A program made the position numbers and the translations under genes. Of a DNA stretch of 64,000 bases, positions 50,582 to 58,970 are shown in pieces (position 1 is the first letter of the stretch; every line of letters begins with the position of its first letter). The notes below the pieces were generated by a model, which did not search any database, was not told the origin of the DNA, and saw nothing but the letters and a program-made list of their open reading frames with translations. This DNA comes from Nitrosopumilus sp. (lineage in GTDB: Archaea > Thermoproteota > Nitrososphaeria > Nitrososphaerales > Nitrosopumilaceae), in NCBI RefSeq assembly GCF_025699125.1, contig NZ_JAILWC010000002.1, positions 186,001 to 250,000 on the forward strand, given 5' to 3'.

Positions 50582-51013
50582 TCAAGATGAAGGCTCCTCC
50601 ACAATTAACTTACCTCTCATGTTATAGTGAATCAATCCACAATATTCCCTGCATTGAATGTCATGTTCTCCTACATCAGTTGGTGCAAACCATACCGTGT
50701 TAACTCTACCAGGAATTGCATCCATCAAAACAACATAATCATGAATGTTAAAAGAATGATTGACATCTTTGGATTCTATTTCAAATTTGTAGGCTTTGCC
50801 TTTTTCAACATGTAACTCACCAATTTCTTTTGTGCCGTCTTCATGTTCAAAAGACCAGAACCATTGTTGTCCAGTAACTTTGATAACTTCTGCATCGGCA
50901 GGAACATGCTCTACCAGTCTTTCAGCCTCCCAGGCTTCTGCTCCTACCCAAACCATTAGTGCAACTACGACTCCAATGTAGATCCATTCAGGCCAGTTAG
51001 AGTGTCCGCCCAA
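50582..51013 (-). CDS. coxB: Haem-copper oxidase subunit II, CuA domain
   Basis: 143 residues. One N-terminal membrane helix (about 9-26) is followed by a CuA-binding cupredoxin domain: VNHSFNIHDYV and CREYCGLIHYNM carry the His, two Cys, His and Met ligands. It lacks the first of the usual two membrane helices, which may be supplied by the 86-residue protein directly upstream. It accepts electrons from a cupredoxin. Confidence 0.88.
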   Translation of the reverse strand: MGGHSNWPEWIYIGVVVALMVWVGAEAWEAERLVEHVPADAEVIKVTGQQWFWSFEHEDGTKEIGELHVEKGKAYKFEIESKDVNHSFNIHDYVVLMDAIPGRVNTVWFAPTDVGEHDIQCREYCGLIHYNMRGKLIVEEPSS

Positions 51014-51015
51014 TT

Positions 51016-51276
51016 CTACCAGTCCGTCCCCTCATATGGAGTTGGTTTTGCTTTTGGATGAGATTCCCTGAATCTCCAAACTTGCCAAATTATAGTACCG
51101 GATACAACGGCGCCAACAACAAATGCGATAGTCATCATTCTAAAAAATAAATTCCAAATAATTGCTCTACGATCAAGATATTCTCCAGGCTCATCACCTG
51201 CAGCAAACGCTGACTCTATAGCTGGAATAACCACTATAACTGCCAATACCAAGAATAATCCGACCAATTTCTTCAT
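51016..51276 (-). CDS. Small oxidase-operon membrane subunit (split CoxB helix?)
   Basis: 86 residues with a signal-like segment (about 1-25, LVGLFLVLAVIVVIPAIESAFA) and one membrane helix (about 43-65, RMMTIAFVVGAVVSGTIIW), ending just 2 bp before coxB. It probably forms the first gene of the oxidase operon and may replace the missing first helix of subunit II. This is inferred from position and size. Confidence 0.6.
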   Translation of the reverse strand: MKKLVGLFLVLAVIVVIPAIESAFAAGDEPGEYLDRRAIIWNLFFRMMTIAFVVGAVVSGTIIWQVWRFRESHPKAKPTPYEGTDW

Positions 51277-51332
51277 TAGCGATTGAATGACGTGGCCAAT
51301 AATTTCTATTTAAGGGTTTTCAAGATTACTAG

Positions 51333-51956
51333 TTATATTCTAAGATCGAATCTTGATGGATGCATTACATTAAGTCCTGAAAGTGAAAACTTTCGATCTT
51401 TTTCTCTAAAGAGATTAAGAGATGCATTCTCTATAATTAGCTCAAATAAATTGGTAGGAGACAAATCAACTATAGTAGACAGCATTGCTTTGATTGGATC
51501 CATATGAGTTACAAGAACTATATTTTCATCCGGATGTTTTTCAATGACATGATCAACTATTCCTAAAACTCTTTTTTTGACTTCGGCAAAAGTTTCCACA
51601 CCGTTGTGAGCAATTTCTAGTTCACCATTGTAAAATTTCATAAAGACATTGCCATGACTGGTAAAAATTTCATCATATGGAACGCCAGTGAATTTTCCCA
51701 TATCAAGCTCAATCAATCTATCATCAATTGTTACATCAAGAGAATTGTGTCCTCCAACAATTTCTGCAGTATGTTTTGCTCTCTCAATTGGACTCGAGTA
51801 AATTGCTGAAACATTCATGTGTTTTAGTAGTTCTGCAGTATGTTCTGCTTGTTTAATTCCAACATCAGTTAATGGAACGCCTTCTGTTCTTCCTGCTAGA
51901 ATTCTCTCAACGTTATTTTTTGCCTGACCGTGTCTTAGGAAAATAATATGTCCCAA
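51333..51956 (-). CDS. Histidine phosphatase family protein
   Basis: 207 residues of the phosphoglycerate-mutase/acid-phosphatase superfamily. It has FLRHGQAKNN with the phospho-His and ERAKHTAEIV and LVTHMDPIKA with the second His. The substrate is unknown. It is divergent from the F420-reductase-like gene; an upstream extension of that gene would overlap it. Confidence 0.85.
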   Translation of the reverse strand: MGHIIFLRHGQAKNNVERILAGRTEGVPLTDVGIKQAEHTAELLKHMNVSAIYSSPIERAKHTAEIVGGHNSLDVTIDDRLIELDMGKFTGVPYDEIFTSHGNVFMKFYNGELEIAHNGVETFAEVKKRVLGIVDHVIEKHPDENIVLVTHMDPIKAMLSTIVDLSPTNLFELIIENASLNLFREKDRKFSLSGLNVMHPSRFDLRI

Positions 51957-52007
51957 TCTGAACGGAATTCAAATAGAGATAATAATAAGATTATCAGACG
52001 AATAATA

Positions 52008-52679
52008 ATGAAGGTGGGAATTATTGGCGGTACTGGTGGCATGGGCAAAGGTTTTGCTCTGAGATGGTCACAAAATCATGATGTCATAGTTGGCTCTAGA
52101 GATGCTGCACGAGCGGCAGAATCAGCAATTGAATATACAAATCTTGCAAAAGAAGCATTTGGCGAAATTAAGGGATCAATTTCTGGAGGTGACAATGTCA
52201 CTGTTGCAAAAGAAAGTGATGTTTTGATTTTATCAATTCCATATGAGAATATTGATTCAGTGTGTTCTAGGATTTTACCTGAAATAAAAGACAGTTGTGT
52301 TGTGGTATCTCCAATTGTTCCAATGACAAAGACTGATGTTGGATTTGAGTGTGTTTCAATTAAGGAGAATAAGCCATTTTCATACAAACTTGTGTTAAAT
52401 CATATGAAAGACAAATCAAAACTAGTTTCTGCATTTCATGTCATATCTGAGAAGAAACTAATCAATCCCACACTGGAACTAGATTACGATATATTTGTCT
52501 GCGGAGATGATGATGAATCAGTCAAAGTTGTCAATACTTTGATTGATGAAATCAAAGGATTGAGATCAATTTACTTGGGACCAATTGAACTATCATATCT
52601 TGCAGAAATGTCAACACCATTACTGCTTAATGCAATGATTAGAAACAAGATAAAGAATCCCGGAATCAAAATCATCTAA
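52008..52679 (+). CDS. NADPH-dependent F420 reductase-like protein
   Basis: 223 residues from the ATG at 52008, which puts the dinucleotide motif GIIGGTGGMGKG at residue 4 as in the family; the longer frame from 51948 overlaps the neighbour's start. Other features: VIVGSRDAARAAE, VLILSIPYENI and a C-terminal dimerisation helix. It transfers hydride between NADPH and F420. A flavin/F420-type protein is two genes on. Confidence 0.85.
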   Translation: MKVGIIGGTGGMGKGFALRWSQNHDVIVGSRDAARAAESAIEYTNLAKEAFGEIKGSISGGDNVTVAKESDVLILSIPYENIDSVCSRILPEIKDSCVVVSPIVPMTKTDVGFECVSIKENKPFSYKLVLNHMKDKSKLVSAFHVISEKKLINPTLELDYDIFVCGDDDESVKVVNTLIDEIKGLRSIYLGPIELSYLAEMSTPLLLNAMIRNKIKNPGIKII

Positions 52680-52697
52680 GCCTGATTTTCATTAATC

Positions 52698-52931
52698 ATG
52701 AGTTACGAATACTATAGACGCGGTAGAAATTGGTTTACTGCAATCGGGGTACTGTTTTGTGTGATGGGTGGAATTGTTCTGATTCAGCAGTTGTTAATTT
52801 GGGGCCCGGAATTTGTTGAAGAGTTTCTGATAAATTCTGATTTTACCAACGAAAAAGTATCTGCTGCAATGATTGCCTTTGGGATTTTTATGATAGTATT
52901 GGGATTTAGAAAGCATGAGCAAAAGAGATGA
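52698..52931 (+). CDS. Two-helix membrane protein
   Basis: 77 residues with two membrane segments (about 13-32 and 55-70), a basic N-terminus (YYRRGRNW) and basic C-terminus. It follows the F420 reductase gene by 18 bp and overlaps the next gene by 17 bp, so all three are probably one operon. Function unknown. Confidence 0.6.
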   Translation: MSYEYYRRGRNWFTAIGVLFCVMGGIVLIQQLLIWGPEFVEEFLINSDFTNEKVSAAMIAFGIFMIVLGFRKHEQKR

Positions 52932-53313
52932 ATTTCTAAAATCTCAGAAAATATTACGACTGTCAACTATTGGCAAAAAAACTCCTCATATCGTTCCCGT
53001 CTGGTACAGGTACAGTGGAAAAAAATTCTACATTGGAACAAACACTAAAACTGAAAAAGCAAGGAATGTAAAAAGAAACAAGCACGTTGCATTTTGTGTG
53101 GATGTGGGAATAAAGTCACCTGACATTTATGGTATTATGGGACAGGGAGAAGCTAGTCTGATTTTGGAAAAGACCAAGGTGAAATTAATTGCAAAGAAAA
53201 TTCTCTTACGATACTTTGATGATATGGAAAATAAATCTGCAAAAGAATTGCTAGATGATACTGATTGTATCATAGAAATAGTTCCAAGAAAAATTTCAGT
53301 TTGGAGTTACTGA
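52915..53313 (+). CDS. PPOX/pyridoxamine-oxidase-fold flavin or F420 protein
   Basis: 132 residues with the split-barrel features LRLSTIGKKTPHIVPVWYRY and FYIGTNTKTEKARNVKRN and HVAFCVD, the usual cofactor phosphate-binding strand. Members bind FMN or F420. Position two genes after the F420 reductase favours F420. Its stop overlaps the aminotransferase end by 7 bp (convergent). Confidence 0.8.
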   Translation: MSKRDEFLKSQKILRLSTIGKKTPHIVPVWYRYSGKKFYIGTNTKTEKARNVKRNKHVAFCVDVGIKSPDIYGIMGQGEASLILEKTKVKLIAKKILLRYFDDMENKSAKELLDDTDCIIEIVPRKISVWSY

Positions 53314-54482
53314 CTAACAAAGTCTTGAATTTTGTTCATTGCAGAATCCAGAATCGCAAGACTTGGAAGATATACCAGTCTGAAATGTCCACTGCCATAT
53401 TGTTCTCCAAATCCTGAACCGTGGACTGTTAGCACACCTTTAGTTTCAAGTAACTTTGTTACAAATTCTTTGTCAGTTCCAAATCTGTTGTCTTCAATTT
53501 TTGGAAATGCATAAAATGCACCCTTGGGATTGGGACAAGAAAGTCCTGGCATTTCATTTAGGCGCTTTACTACCAAGTCTCTTCTTTTTTTGATTTCAGA
53601 TACAAACTCGCTAATGTAATTTTGAGGACCGCGAAGCGATTCCAAAGCTGCATGTTGCACTGGAAGGCTGGTTGCAATTCTTACTCTGGCTAATTTTGGC
53701 AAATGCTCTCGAAGATTATCCAGTTGAGATGATTGGTTAAATGCAATGTATCCAATTCTCCATCCAGACATTAGATGTACTTTGGAGAAACCATTAAGAA
53801 CAATTACAGGTGAGTCTCCTGCTACTTTGCCAATTCCAACAAATTCATCATCAAAAATTATTTGATCATAAATTTCGTCGCAGATGATATAGAGATTGTT
53901 TTGGTTTGCAATGTTTACTAGTTCTTTGAGGGATTTTTCGTTGAATACCACACCTGTCGGATTGTTTGGACTGATTAAACAAATAGCTACTGTCTTTGAG
54001 GTAATTTTGGATTTGATATCTTCAATGTCAGGGGTAGAGTTTTCCAAGTCTACTGCAAACTCTATTGGAACTCCGCCATGCAATCTCACATAGGATGCAT
54101 ATGGAGGATAATACGGTCCAGGTAACAGCACTTCGTCACCTTCTTCGACAATTGATGATATCACCATGTCCAGTCCTTCAGAGACACCGTTAGTGATTAG
54201 AATTTCATCAGCGGATATGGATAGTCCTTTGGCATTTTCTTTTTTTGCTATCTCTTCTCTTAGTTCCAAGAGACCTTCAGATGTTGAATAATAATTTTCA
54301 CCTCTGTTAATTGCGTCAATTAGAGCTTGTTTTACATTGTCAGGTGGCTGAAAGCCAAACTGCACAGGATCACCAATGTTCAGATAATCAACATTCATTC
54401 CTTTTTGTTGTACTTTGCGTGCAGCAACTACAATGTCTCTAATTGCATATTCCACTCCTACAACTTTTTTTGATACCTTCAA
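53307..54482 (-). CDS. Class I aminotransferase (alanine/aspartate type)
   Basis: 391 residues from TTG at 54482 (MKVSKKVVGVEYAIRDI). The longer frame from ATG 54539 runs into tRNA-Arg and is not used. PLP-enzyme landmarks: NGVSEGLDMVIS, LISPNNPTGVV, CDEIYDQIIFD and the PLP Lys in NGFSKVHLMSGWRIGY. The substrate could be alanine, aspartate or an aromatic amino acid. Confidence 0.88.
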   Translation of the reverse strand: MKVSKKVVGVEYAIRDIVVAARKVQQKGMNVDYLNIGDPVQFGFQPPDNVKQALIDAINRGENYYSTSEGLLELREEIAKKENAKGLSISADEILITNGVSEGLDMVISSIVEEGDEVLLPGPYYPPYASYVRLHGGVPIEFAVDLENSTPDIEDIKSKITSKTVAICLISPNNPTGVVFNEKSLKELVNIANQNNLYIICDEIYDQIIFDDEFVGIGKVAGDSPVIVLNGFSKVHLMSGWRIGYIAFNQSSQLDNLREHLPKLARVRIATSLPVQHAALESLRGPQNYISEFVSEIKKRRDLVVKRLNEMPGLSCPNPKGAFYAFPKIEDNRFGTDKEFVTKLLETKGVLTVHGSGFGEQYGSGHFRLVYLPSLAILDSAMNKIQDFVSQ

Positions 54483-54526
54483 AGTATCTAGACAGATATT
54501 TAGGCCTGTTAAAATCTTACTTGTTT

Positions 54527-54601
54527 GGACTCGTTGCACAGTCTGGATAGTGCGAGCGGCTTCGAACCGCTAGGTCGAGGGATCGAAGCCCTCCGAGCCC
54601 T
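54527..54601 (+). tRNA. tRNA-Arg (TCG) with an acceptor mismatch
   Basis: Cloverleaf: D-stem GCAC/GTGC with a GG-containing loop, anticodon stem AGCGG/CCGCT around CTTCGAA, anticodon TCG (codon CGA). T-stem GAGGG/CCCTC encloses ATCGAAG. The acceptor GGACTCG/CGAGCCC has an A3:C70 mismatch, the discriminator is T (54601), and T-loop position 54 is A. CCA is not encoded. Otherwise well formed. Confidence 0.85.
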
Positions 54602-54643
54602 TTAGATTATCTTATAAAGTAAATTAATTGTAATTATGATGAA

Positions 54644-55132
54644 ATGAAATTATCACTGTTCAAACTGGGATTGAGTTTAGTGATAATAGGAATGATTTGG
54701 TGTTCGTTTATTTTTGCAGAATCTGAGAAAACTAGTGATTCAATAATTCTAAAGCAGTCAAACTCTTTTGAATTAAAATCAGAGTTTATGGGAGAAGATA
54801 TTGGATTTTACAAATTATTCATGCCAGAATTTTCAGGCGAAGAGATTTTTGTGCAAATATTAGATTCTCAAGACAATGTAATTCAAGAGGAAAAAATTCA
54901 GACAAAAATGTCAGTTGGGTATTTTGACTTTGAAGACGGCACATTTACAATCAAAGTGACAAATATCTCAAAAAATCCAGTTGATTTACAAATAGAATTT
55001 GGAGATACAAACTCTCATGATATGGTTCCTGCAGGTATTCTGGTTCTTGCAGGAGCTGTTGCAATGATAATAATATCATATTTTAAAATTCAAAACTACA
55101 AGATTGAGCATCCAGAGGAGAATATCTCATAG
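54644..55132 (+). CDS. Exported membrane-anchored protein, unknown
   Basis: 162 residues with a signal peptide (about 1-24, LGLSLVIIGMIWCSFIFA), a beta-rich extracytoplasmic domain (about 30-125) and a C-terminal membrane helix (about 128-148, MVPAGILVLAGAVAMIII). No family is recognised. It converges with the membrane protein at 55096, overlapping by 37 bp. Confidence 0.6.
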   Translation: MKLSLFKLGLSLVIIGMIWCSFIFAESEKTSDSIILKQSNSFELKSEFMGEDIGFYKLFMPEFSGEEIFVQILDSQDNVIQEEKIQTKMSVGYFDFEDGTFTIKVTNISKNPVDLQIEFGDTNSHDMVPAGILVLAGAVAMIIISYFKIQNYKIEHPEENIS

Positions 55133-55689
55133 ACTTGAATGCATTGAATTGTATGCCCAAAGATTAGTACCAGATTAAAGATCAGCCAAGTTGTAAAAAA
55201 CAAAAATGTAACTATTGAGAATGGAAGTAATAGTTTGAGCTTTGTGTGTTCTCTGTTTTTTAGGATTAGCACTCCGCCTAATGATGCAAGAACTAGACCC
55301 AGTTCCAGAGGCTGGTGAGACCAAGAGATCAAACCGTCAATACCAAAGAGATCATGAGATATTGAATCTCCAAATCCTGCAATTATTTGAACTATGGATC
55401 CTGCAATAACTAATTTAATTCCGGTTTTAAGAGATCCACGAACTGATTTCCTTAGAATCAACATGCTGCCCATGATTGCAGCACACGCAGTCATTGAGAC
55501 TCCAGTGTATACTACCATGTGAGAAGGGCTCCAGAAAAACTCTGGCTCTTTTTGCAGATGGGATATCGCATCCCAGAATCCTGCTGAAACTACTACGACA
55601 GGACCAATCACTGCAAGAATTGAAACTAGAGAAACCAGGGTGCTGGATTTTGTAAGAGTGGAATTTGATAATCTTTGAATTAGTTTCAT
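55096..55689 (-). CDS. Five- to six-helix membrane protein, unknown
   Basis: 197 residues with about five hydrophobic segments (17-38, 55-76, 86-105, 120-138 and 150-176). His-containing loops (FFWSPSHMVVYTGVS and HDLFGIDGLISWSHQPLELG) suggest metal or haem contact, but no family is recognised. Confidence 0.6.
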   Translation of the reverse strand: MKLIQRLSNSTLTKSSTLVSLVSILAVIGPVVVVSAGFWDAISHLQKEPEFFWSPSHMVVYTGVSMTACAAIMGSMLILRKSVRGSLKTGIKLVIAGSIVQIIAGFGDSISHDLFGIDGLISWSHQPLELGLVLASLGGVLILKNREHTKLKLLLPFSIVTFLFFTTWLIFNLVLIFGHTIQCIQVYEIFSSGCSIL

Positions 55690-55781
55690 TGCTGTTACAA
55701 TGTAATTGGGTTATTTGTAATATTGTAAGAATATTAGAAAAATTCGACATTATGGGTAATTTTGTGAATTAACTATATTAG

Positions 55782-56042
55782 ATGATAAAATCAAGTGACT
55801 TTATGAGTCCTGGAATAGGATTAATGAAAAGGAGATTGGAAAAGGAAAAGGATGCCATAGCTTTGGCAGTATCGGGCGTTGCAAAAAAATATGATGTAAA
55901 GCCTGATGACATCCAAACTTTGGAGACAAAATATCATGATGACGCAGGGGATTGGTATGTTGCTTTGGGATGGGATGAGAAAAAGGCTGTTATCCAGATG
56001 GATTCTGTATTAGGTACAATTACAGAAATTAAGGAAATCTAA
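55782..56042 (+). CDS. Small PepSY-like protein
   Basis: 86 residues: a helical N-terminal half, then a beta-rich part resembling a PepSY module (KYHDDAGDWYVALGWDEKKA). No signal peptide. The function is unknown. It is divergent from the membrane protein at 55689. Confidence 0.5.
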   Translation: MIKSSDFMSPGIGLMKRRLEKEKDAIALAVSGVAKKYDVKPDDIQTLETKYHDDAGDWYVALGWDEKKAVIQMDSVLGTITEIKEI

Positions 56043-56206
56043 AAAATTCTCATTAATCTGGTTTTTAATTTTCATCTAGCTCAGGTCATGATCCGTGCTA
56101 GTTATTTTATATTCATATGTGTCGCCAGTGAAACTAGATTCAGAAAGATTGAAAAAACTCTAGAATCACAAGAGACTTAATTATCTTAAATAATTTTAAA
56201 AATAAC

Positions 56207-56854
56207 ATGACCAGTGCGATTGTTCTTGGCGGCTCCAGGGGAATAGGAAAGGCAATTGCCGAATCACTAAAATCAATAGATATTGACGTGTTTGCAGCCT
56301 CTAAAAACGACATAGATACATCAAATTTGGATAGCGTTAGGAAATTTTTAGACAGTCATGGTACAACGGACATTCTGGTATTGAACACTGGCGGTCCCGC
56401 ACCAAAACCGTTCCACACCATTACAGAAGATGACTGGAAATTATATCACAATCAGTTGTTTTTGGGATTTTGTACTATTCTACAAAATATTAAGATTAAT
56501 GATAATGGATATATCTTTTTGATCAGTTCAAGTGTAATCAAGGAACCTAACATGAAATTGATAATCTCTTCGGCTTATCGTGCTGCATTCAGCGAGGTTT
56601 TCAAAGTATTAAGCAAAGAATACGCTCAAAGAAACATCAGTTGTGTAAATATTGCTCCAGGGCCAATTAATACGGATAGAACTCGAGAGTTAATTGAAAA
56701 TATAGAGGAATACAAAAAATCATTACCCATGAGAAGACTAGGAGAGCCTGAAGAGATTGGAAATTTTGTCAAATCAATTATTGAAAACAAGATAAAGTAT
56801 CTGTCAGGTGTAACAATTAATTTTGATGGTGCAAATTCAAACTATATTTACTAG
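56207..56854 (+). CDS. Short-chain dehydrogenase-like protein with altered catalytic site
   Basis: 215 residues. The NAD(P) motif IVLGGSRGIGKAIAESL and LNTGGPAP are clear, as is the C-terminal ITINFDG. The catalytic region SSAYRAAFSEVF keeps a Tyr but has Phe where the YxxxK Lys should be. It belongs to the divergent SDR group related to 3-oxoacyl-ACP reductases. Activity may be unusual or lost. Confidence 0.85.
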   Translation: MTSAIVLGGSRGIGKAIAESLKSIDIDVFAASKNDIDTSNLDSVRKFLDSHGTTDILVLNTGGPAPKPFHTITEDDWKLYHNQLFLGFCTILQNIKINDNGYIFLISSSVIKEPNMKLIISSAYRAAFSEVFKVLSKEYAQRNISCVNIAPGPINTDRTRELIENIEEYKKSLPMRRLGEPEEIGNFVKSIIENKIKYLSGVTINFDGANSNYIY

Positions 56855-56856
56855 AA

Positions 56857-57495
56857 TTATTTTTTAAATTCAACATTTGGTGCGTCTGGTTGTCCTGCAA
56901 TTGCAATCAATCCGCCTTCTCGTAATTGTTGCAATAACTGCATGACTTCTTTTTCTACCTGGTTTCTCTGCAGTCCTGTCTGCTGTGCAAACACCTCAAC
57001 TAGTTCTGTGACTTTGCGTTGTCCATTACATGATTTCCAAAAGTCAACTATTGCCTGATTCACCATGAATCCCTGATCATGCTCGTTGGCCAACACCATG
57101 GAGCCGTCTTCTTGTTGTACTAGTTTTCCAACTCCTTGAGGCAATGCAGTTTCATAATTAATTGGTGCAGGAGTATTCATTGCAGCGCCCATGTTTTTTA
57201 ATTTCATTTTTCCCTCATCAGTCATTTTATCCATTGACCATGCAGGCTCCCATACGATGTCAATTTTGACATTGTTCACTCCAGGAACTTTTTTTGCGTA
57301 TCTTGTTGCATCCTGAACTAGAGTCTCATGTAAAGGACAACCCTGAGTGGTCATTGTCATTTTTATGTTGACGTCATTATTCTCTGCAACATCAATTCCA
57401 TAGATTAATCCCATCTCTACTATATTGAGAGGAACTTCTGGATCCATGCATTGTTTTAGAGACTCTTCAATGGCTTGTGGAGAAACGGTGCTCAT
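56857..57495 (-). CDS. DUF59/MIP18-family protein with extra C-terminal domain
   Basis: 212 residues. The N-terminal MIP18/PaaD-like domain (about 5-95) has CMDPEVPLNIVEMGLIYG and MTTQGCPLHETLV with the conserved Cys, as in iron-sulfur assembly proteins. A C-terminal region (about 120-212) contains a helical domain (ELVEVFAQQTGLQRNQVEKE) of PqqD-like character. It probably helps mature Fe-S enzymes. It ends 2 bp from the SDR stop. Confidence 0.82.
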   Translation of the reverse strand: MSTVSPQAIEESLKQCMDPEVPLNIVEMGLIYGIDVAENNDVNIKMTMTTQGCPLHETLVQDATRYAKKVPGVNNVKIDIVWEPAWSMDKMTDEGKMKLKNMGAAMNTPAPINYETALPQGVGKLVQQEDGSMVLANEHDQGFMVNQAIVDFWKSCNGQRKVTELVEVFAQQTGLQRNQVEKEVMQLLQQLREGGLIAIAGQPDAPNVEFKK

Positions 57496-57534
57496 ATTGT
57501 ATATGGGACTTTGAAAAACAATAAAAACTTTCTA

Positions 57535-58590
57535 TTAATTAGCTTGAAATAATTTTGGGATTGATTCTTCATATGGTGCTCTGGCAACGCCTTTTTCAGT
57601 GATAATTCCTGAAATTAGTTCAGGCGGAGTCATGTCAAATGCCGGATTTATGACATTGATGTCATCAGGTGCTGTCTTTTTATCGCCAATTCCAGTAACT
57701 TCGTTTCCTTTGCGCATCTCAATAATTACATCTTCTGCTTTGGTTTCCAAGTCAATTGTGGATAATGGTGCTGCAACGTAGAACGGGATTCCGTGCTGTT
57801 TGGCCATTGTTGCTACCTGATATGTTCCGATTTTGTTAAAGACATGACCAGTCTTTACAATTCTGTCAGCTCCGACTACTACTTTGTTTACCAATCCGTT
57901 TGCCATGGAATAGCCTACTGCTGTATCTGGAATCAAACTTACATCAAATCCATCATGCTTTAGTTCAAATGCTGTCAGTCTTGATCCTTGTTGGATTGGT
58001 CTAGTCTCAGTTGCTATTACTTTGATATTCTTTCCGCTCTCTCTGGTTGCTCTAATTACACCTAGTGCAGTGCCGTATGCAACAGTAGCTAGAGCACCTG
58101 CATTGCAGTGAGTCATAATTGTATCATTATCATCAAATAAAATGGATCCGTTTTTTCCCATGGCTTTGTTAATCTCAATGTCTTCTTCTGCCATTTTTTT
58201 TGCAGTTTCAATTACTAGTTCTTTAATTTGCTCAACTGTCTCTCCAGTCTTTGCAATCTTCATGATTTTTTCCAATCCCCATCCCAAGTTTACTGCAGTA
58301 GGTCTAGTTGCAAAAAGAATTTTTCTTGCGTTTTCTAAATCAGATAAAAGATCATCTTTAGTTGTTGCTTTACTTTGCAATACTGCTAGTGCCAATCCAA
58401 ATGCACCAGACACACCAATTGCAGGGGCACCTCTAACCACTAGAGTTTTGATAGCATCTGCGACTTGATTAAAATCATCAAATTCCACAAAGATTAGTTG
58501 ATTTGGCAGTTTTGTCTGGTCAATCATTACTACTTTGTTATTTTTCCATTCTACCGTTCGTAAGGAAGAATCAACTACAGTATTATCCAT
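57535..58590 (-). CDS. mtnA: S-methyl-5-thioribose-1-phosphate isomerase
   Basis: 351 residues of the MtnA/eIF2B-like isomerase family. The catalytic Cys lies in MTHCNAGALATVAYGTALG, and the catalytic Asp region in VVGADRIVKTG. GAPAIGVSGAFGLAL forms the N-terminal signature. It acts in methionine salvage. A related archaeal function, ribose-1,5-bisphosphate isomerase, is possible but the length and motifs favour MtnA. Confidence 0.9.
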   Translation of the reverse strand: MDNTVVDSSLRTVEWKNNKVVMIDQTKLPNQLIFVEFDDFNQVADAIKTLVVRGAPAIGVSGAFGLALAVLQSKATTKDDLLSDLENARKILFATRPTAVNLGWGLEKIMKIAKTGETVEQIKELVIETAKKMAEEDIEINKAMGKNGSILFDDNDTIMTHCNAGALATVAYGTALGVIRATRESGKNIKVIATETRPIQQGSRLTAFELKHDGFDVSLIPDTAVGYSMANGLVNKVVVGADRIVKTGHVFNKIGTYQVATMAKQHGIPFYVAAPLSTIDLETKAEDVIIEMRKGNEVTGIGDKKTAPDDINVINPAFDMTPPELISGIITEKGVARAPYEESIPKLFQAN

Positions 58591-58731
58591 TATTCATAGC
58601 AAAATCAGGCTTTTTAAAAATCAATTGGAAAAATATACGTGATTGATTAGATCATGATAGATTTGAGATTAGCAAAGAACAAATCTTTTCTAATTAGTGA
58701 TTAATTTCTTTGATTCATACATGTATTACCA

Positions 58732-58938
58732 GTGGAACTAATTAGAAAAAAGATCTCAGAAATGGAAAAAAGATTGAAAGAAAAAACTCTATTTTCAGAA
58801 AAGATACATCTGATTCTACACTCAAAAATCATTGGGAGAGCAAAAGTAGACAGGCTCAAAAAATATTATAAACTGATGAAATCACTAGGCAGACACAACT
58901 TTACAAACATGCATTTTGGACTTCTCAAGGACTTTTAG
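58732..58938 (+). CDS. Basic helical protein, unknown
   Basis: 68 residues, strongly basic, with an N-terminal coiled-coil-like helix (IRKKISEMEKRLKEKTLFSE). No domain is recognised. It precedes the isomerase gene by 32 bp on the same strand. Confidence 0.5.
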   Translation: MELIRKKISEMEKRLKEKTLFSEKIHLILHSKIIGRAKVDRLKKYYKLMKSLGRHNFTNMHFGLLKDF

Positions 58939-58970
58939 ATTTACAAATTGTTATATTGTTTTAGCAGATT

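Noticed and set aside
54483-54539. N-terminal extension of the aminotransferase to ATG 54539
   Set aside because: It would overlap tRNA-Arg; the TTG at 54482 gives the normal family N-terminus.
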